Shown piece by piece: positions 5,879 to 8,736 of a stretch of DNA of 8,736 nucleotides. Source of the DNA: Pseudomonadota bacterium (GTDB lineage: Bacteria > Pseudomonadota > Gammaproteobacteria > CAMYNG01); the NCBI GenBank assembly GCA_020347585.1, contig CP070733.1:1129893-1138628 (forward strand), in the 5' to 3' direction. Position numbers and translations under genes: made by a program. Below the pieces are notes generated by a model. That model had not been told where the DNA came from. It was given only the letters and a program-made list of their open reading frames with translations, and made no database searches. Position 1 is the first letter of the stretch, and the number at the start of each line of letters is the position of its first letter.

Positions 5879-5976
5879 ACGGCGTACGGCGCGGCTCAAC
5901 TATTTCGACCGCGTCCCATCCTGTTGCGCCGGCCATTTGCGTCAGGGTAACGCGATCGTTTGATTAGGGGAATGGC

Positions 5977-5982
5977 ATTATA
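5977..5982 (-). promoter_or_regulatory. Possible -10 element (TATAAT) for the proteasome-like/aminopeptidase operon
   Basis: A perfect TATAAT is read on the minus strand from 5982 to 5977, about 100 nt upstream of the proteasome-like start codon. The sequence where a -35 box should lie (around 6000–6005, CCGGCG on the minus strand) is a poor match, so either an activator helps or this is chance. The left arm of a 7-bp inverted repeat (5982–5988) touches this -10 box. Confidence 0.4.
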
Positions 5983-6020
5983 GCGCGACAGCGGTCCGCC
6001 GCCGGGCAACACATCGCGCT
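5982..6020. repeat. 7-bp inverted repeat in the divergent proteasome-like/MoxR intergenic region
   Basis: AGCGCGA (5982–5988) and TCGCGCT (6014–6020) are exact reverse complements. The arm centres are 32 bp apart, close to three helical turns, so a protein could contact both arms on one DNA face. The repeat lies between the two divergent start codons and spans the expected -35 region of the minus-strand promoter. The short GC-rich arms make chance plausible. Confidence 0.3.
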
Positions 6021-6054
6021 TTCGGAAAACCGCCCGCGGGACGATACTGTACGC

Positions 6055-6972
6055 ATGAATACGCTGCTGGAAAATACCGTCGCCACCGCCAGTCAAATCA
6101 TCCTCGGCAAGGAACGCCAGATCCGCCTGGCGCTAGCCTGCCTGCTGGCGCGCGGCCACCTGCTCATTGAGGACCTACCCGGAGTTGGAAAGACCACCCT
6201 GGCACACGTGCTGGCGCGCATCCTGGACCTGCGTTTCAGCCGCGTCCAGTTCACCAGTGACCTGCTCCCGGCCGATATCCTTGGCGTGTCGGTCTACGAG
6301 CGCGAGACCGCGGGGTTCCGGTTTCACCCGGGGCCGATCTTTGCCCAAGTGGTGCTGGCCGACGAGATTAATCGCGCCACGCCCAAGACCCAGAGCGCGC
6401 TGCTCGAGGCCATGGAGGAGCGCCAGGTCAGTATCGAGGGCGAGACCCGGCGACTGCCGGCGCCGTTCTTTGTGATTGCCACGCAGAACCCCACCTACCA
6501 GATCGGCACCTTTCCGCTCCCCGAATCGCAGCAGGACCGCTTCTTGATGCGCATTGATTTGGGCTACCCCGACCGCGAGGCCGAGCGCGCATTGCTGATG
6601 GGTCGCGACCGCCGCGCGTTGTTGGCCGAACTGGACCCGTGCCTCGATGCCACACAAGTGGGCGAACTCCAGGGCAAGGTGGACGCCATTCACGCTTCTG
6701 GCGCTTTGCTCGACTACGTGCAGGCCATCGCCGCGGCCTCGCGCCGCAGCGCCCACTACCGTACCGGACTCTCGCCGCGCGCCGCGCTGGGGCTACTGCA
6801 TGCGGCGCGCGCCTGGGCGCTGCTGGCTGGACGTGACCACGTGCTGCCGGAGGACGTGCAGACGGTGCTACCGAACGTGGTGGCCCATCGCCTGCATGCC
6901 GCCGGTGAGGATGCTGGCATCGAGAACACCACGGCGTTGGTGGCGCCGCTGTTAGAGGTGGCGATCCCTTGA
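6055..6972 (+). CDS. MoxR-family AAA+ ATPase
   Basis: The 305-aa protein has the full MoxR set: Walker A PGVGKTT (42–48), Walker B VVLADEINRA (99–108), sensor 1 in IATQNP with Asn145, the arginine-finger region ESQQDRF (157–163), and sensor 2 in GLSPRAA with Arg242. The length is normal. MoxR ATPases are cytoplasmic chaperone-like hexamers thought to act on protein partners, often with DUF58 or von Willebrand factor A proteins encoded beside them. Here the next gene is DUF58 and then a TgpA-type transglutaminase, the order I recall around tgpA in Pseudomonas aeruginosa. The function is probably tied to the cell envelope, but this is inference. The ATG at 6055 has no clear Shine-Dalgarno; the nearest GGGA ends 13 nt upstream. 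A weak GATACT (6043–6048) sits just before the start, so a very short leader is possible. The stop codon overlaps the next start. Confidence 0.94.
   Translation: MNTLLENTVATASQIILGKERQIRLALACLLARGHLLIEDLPGVGKTTLAHVLARILDLRFSRVQFTSDLLPADILGVSVYERETAGFRFHPGPIFAQVVLADEINRATPKTQSALLEAMEERQVSIEGETRRLPAPFFVIATQNPTYQIGTFPLPESQQDRFLMRIDLGYPDREAERALLMGRDRRALLAELDPCLDATQVGELQGKVDAIHASGALLDYVQAIAAASRRSAHYRTGLSPRAALGLLHAARAWALLAGRDHVLPEDVQTVLPNVVAHRLHAAGEDAGIENTTALVAPLLEVAIP
6955..6960 (+). promoter_or_regulatory. Ribosome binding site GAGGTG of the DUF58 gene
   Basis: GAGGTG is complementary to the 16S rRNA tail (CACCUC) and sits 8 nt before the TTG at 6969. It supports that rare start codon over any internal start, the next in-frame ATG being inside the membrane segment. 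Confidence 0.7.
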
Positions 6973-7973
6973 GCGATGGCGCATTGCGCGACCTGCCGCT
7001 GCGCCTGGTCTCGCAGCTGAATTGGCAGCGCTTCTGGCGCGGCGAGAGGGAACAGGCGGCGCCCTACGTGCTGCACCGACGCCGGGTCTACATCCTGCCT
7101 ACGCGCTTCGGGCTGTTGTTCGCGGTAGTGCTGATGGTGATGCTCATCGGCTCCATCAACTACGTCAACAGCCTGGGTTACCTGCTGACCTTCCTACTAA
7201 CCGGGCTAGGGCTGGTGGGCATGGTCGCCACCTACCGCAACCTGCTTAACCTGTCGCTGGCGTTCGGGCGGCTGCGCCCAGTGTTCGCGGGGGATGCGGC
7301 GCAAGTGCAGGTTCTGATCGACAACCGCGATGCCCCCGCGCGCTCTGCGCTCACGCTGCGGGTACCCGACAGCCCGGCGGTCACTGTGGATGTTGATGCG
7401 GACCAGCAATCTGCGGTGGACGTCATTCAGCATAACTCGCAACGTGGTTACCGGCCGGTTGGCCTGCTGACCATCGAGACACGCTTTCCGCTCGGACTGT
7501 TTCGCGCGTGGTCGCCGGTCAACCTGCGCGGCGGCTACTTAGTCTATCCGCGCCCTGCCGTCACGCCACAGCCGCTCCCCGACGCAGACGCCTGGCGCGC
7601 CAGCGTCCAGGGCGAGCTGGGCCGAGGCGCGGAGGACTTTGCCGGTCTGCGCGGCTATCACCGCGGCGACTCCCTGCGCCATGTGCACTGGAAGGCCGTG
7701 GCACGCGAGCAGGGGCTGCTCACCAAGCAGTTTGCCGGTGACCGCCACGAGGAGTTGTGGCTGGACTGGCATCGCACCGGCGAGCGCGGCACCGAGGCGC
7801 GTCTGTCGCGGCTGGCGCGCTGGGTGCTGGATGCCGAATACACCGGGCTGCGCTACGGACTGCGGCTGCCGGACGCACAACTCGCCCCCGGCCACGGCCC
7901 CGGACACCAGGCGCAGGCGCTGAAGCTGCTGGCGCTGCATGGTCGGGCTGATGATGATGAAGTCTCCGGTTGA
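6969..7973 (+). CDS. DUF58 domain membrane protein
   Basis: The 334-aa protein has a short cytoplasmic N-terminus, two membrane helices (about residues 47–63 and 68–87), and a soluble C-terminal region. That region carries the DUF58 signature, seen here as 'DFAGLRGYHRGDSLRHVHW' (223–241) followed by KAVAREQGLLTKQF. DUF58 proteins are encoded beside MoxR ATPases and resemble von Willebrand factor A-like domains; they are thought to be partners or substrates of MoxR, but the biochemical role is unknown. The gene starts at a TTG whose last two bases are shared with the TGA stop of the MoxR gene (TTGA overlap), preceded by GAGGTG at 6955–6960, which implies translational coupling. The C-terminal codons for Asp-Asp-Asp-Glu overlap the ATG triplet of the next gene. 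The organisation indicates a single operon with moxR and tgpA. Confidence 0.92.
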   Translation: MSDGALRDLPLRLVSQLNWQRFWRGEREQAAPYVLHRRRVYILPTRFGLLFAVVLMVMLIGSINYVNSLGYLLTFLLTGLGLVGMVATYRNLLNLSLAFGRLRPVFAGDAAQVQVLIDNRDAPARSALTLRVPDSPAVTVDVDADQQSAVDVIQHNSQRGYRPVGLLTIETRFPLGLFRAWSPVNLRGGYLVYPRPAVTPQPLPDADAWRASVQGELGRGAEDFAGLRGYHRGDSLRHVHWKAVAREQGLLTKQFAGDRHEELWLDWHRTGERGTEARLSRLARWVLDAEYTGLRYGLRLPDAQLAPGHGPGHQAQALKLLALHGRADDDEVSG

Positions 7974-8736
7974 GGCACTACGGACTGCCGACTCGGCGGC
8001 AGTGATCCTGCTGGCAGCGGTGGCGCTAACCGTGTTGCCGCACCTGGCGCGCATTCCATTGTGGCTGGCCGGCGTGTGCGTGGCGGCGCTCGGCTGGCGA
8101 CTGCTGCACGATCTTTATGGCCTGCGCCTGCCGGGCAAGTGGCTGCGCACTACGCTGACGCTGGCGGTCCTCGGCGCATTGTTCGCCGAGTTTCACACTG
8201 TTCTGGGGCGCCAGGCCGGCTCGGCATTTCTGATCGCCCTGCTGTGCCTGAAGTTGCTGGAAACCCGCAGCCAACGCGACGTGATCGTCACCGTATTCCT
8301 GGGGTACTTCCTGCTCAGCGTCAGCTTCCTGTTCACCCAGTCCATCGCCATTGGCGCACACCTGTTGATAACCGCACTGGCGCTGACGCTTGCGTTGATC
8401 GCCGCGGCACATCCCGCGGGCGGCTGGGGTGCGCAGCGCCCGCACTTACGGCTTGCGGCGATCCTGCTGGCCGCCGCGCTGCCGGTGGCCGTTGCGCTAT
8501 TCGTGGTGTTCCCGCGCCTACCAGCACCGCTATGGGCACTGCCCGACGATGACTTCGGCGCGGCCACCGGACTGTCCGATCGCATGTCGCCCGGCGATGT
8601 CAGCCGCCTGGCCGATTCCAACGCCGTGGCATTTCGGGTGCAGTTCGAGGGAGCGGTGCCGCCGGTGGCGGATTTATATTGGCGCGGGCCGGTGCTGAGC
8701 AATTTTGACGGGCGCACCTGGTCGGTGGCCGACCCC
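7951..8736 (+). CDS. tgpA: TgpA-type transmembrane transglutaminase-like protein, N-terminal part (cut by window edge)
   Basis: The first 262 codons are visible without a stop. The sequence has about seven hydrophobic segments (near residues 16–30, 34–48, 65–84, 90–104, 111–128, 134–152, 167–187), then 'GLSDRMSPGDVSRLADS' (207–223) and 'YWRGPVLSNFDGRTW' (243–257). These are hallmarks of the DUF3488/TgpA N-terminal region. The family continues with a periplasmic transglutaminase-like cysteine domain and a final membrane helix, both outside the window, so the catalytic triad cannot be checked. In Pseudomonas aeruginosa TgpA is reported as essential and envelope-linked. The start is uncertain: in-frame ATGs occur at 7939, 7951, 7954 and 7957, none with a strong ribosome binding site. 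The gene overlaps the DUF58 gene by 23 bp from 7951, indicating translational coupling. Confidence 0.9.
   Translation, partial: MMMKSPVEALRTADSAAVILLAAVALTVLPHLARIPLWLAGVCVAALGWRLLHDLYGLRLPGKWLRTTLTLAVLGALFAEFHTVLGRQAGSAFLIALLCLKLLETRSQRDVIVTVFLGYFLLSVSFLFTQSIAIGAHLLITALALTLALIAAAHPAGGWGAQRPHLRLAAILLAAALPVAVALFVVFPRLPAPLWALPDDDFGAATGLSDRMSPGDVSRLADSNAVAFRVQFEGAVPPVADLYWRGPVLSNFDGRTWSVADP

Noticed and set aside
6175..6756. 193-aa minus-strand open frame opposite moxR
   Set aside because: It is antisense to a complete MoxR with all AAA+ motifs; no motif or ribosome binding site supports it.

Overview
The window looks like chromosomal DNA from a GC-rich gammaproteobacterium. The evidence is the MnmG length and residue numbering (631 aa, with Cys47 and Cys277 at the Escherichia coli positions), the MoxR–DUF58–TgpA gene order, the chalcone isomerase-like periplasmic protein, and a GC-rich, tightly packed layout. 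I cannot name the genus. I see no phage genes, insertion sequences, CRISPR arrays, tRNAs or rRNAs.

Left part (1–2923): the minus strand carries mnmG, a tRNA-modification flavoprotein. It is followed downstream by the start of a secreted DUF302 protein that is cut by the window edge. Divergent from mnmG is a small secreted chalcone isomerase-like protein. A good sigma-70 promoter for mnmG (TTGGCG, 17 nt, TAGAAT) lies in the 143-bp divergent intergenic region.

Middle part (2924–4096): this is the least ordinary stretch. It holds an unrecognised cysteine-rich 103-aa protein on the minus strand with a strong ribosome binding site. A 430-bp gene-free stretch with several small inverted repeats follows. 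Then comes a 67-aa two-helix membrane protein of the DUF2892/YgaP-membrane-domain type. Its promoter is overlaid by a perfect 9+6+9 bp AT-rich interrupted palindrome, which looks like an operator for a dimeric repressor.

Right part (4089–8736): two minus-strand genes form a probable operon. The first encodes a proteasome-fold (HslV/BPH-like) N-terminal-nucleophile hydrolase whose mature N-terminus would be serine instead of threonine. The second encodes a lipoprotein zinc aminopeptidase of the COG4324 type. Divergent from them is the plus-strand operon MoxR AAA+ ATPase, DUF58 protein and TgpA-type transmembrane transglutaminase, with overlapping stop/start junctions; the last gene runs off the window. 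The right half therefore places two peptidases, a AAA+ ATPase and a transglutaminase-fold protein around one 185-bp divergent intergenic region. The MoxR–DUF58–TgpA trio is a known conserved cluster. The proteasome homolog beside it is the most interesting item in the window.
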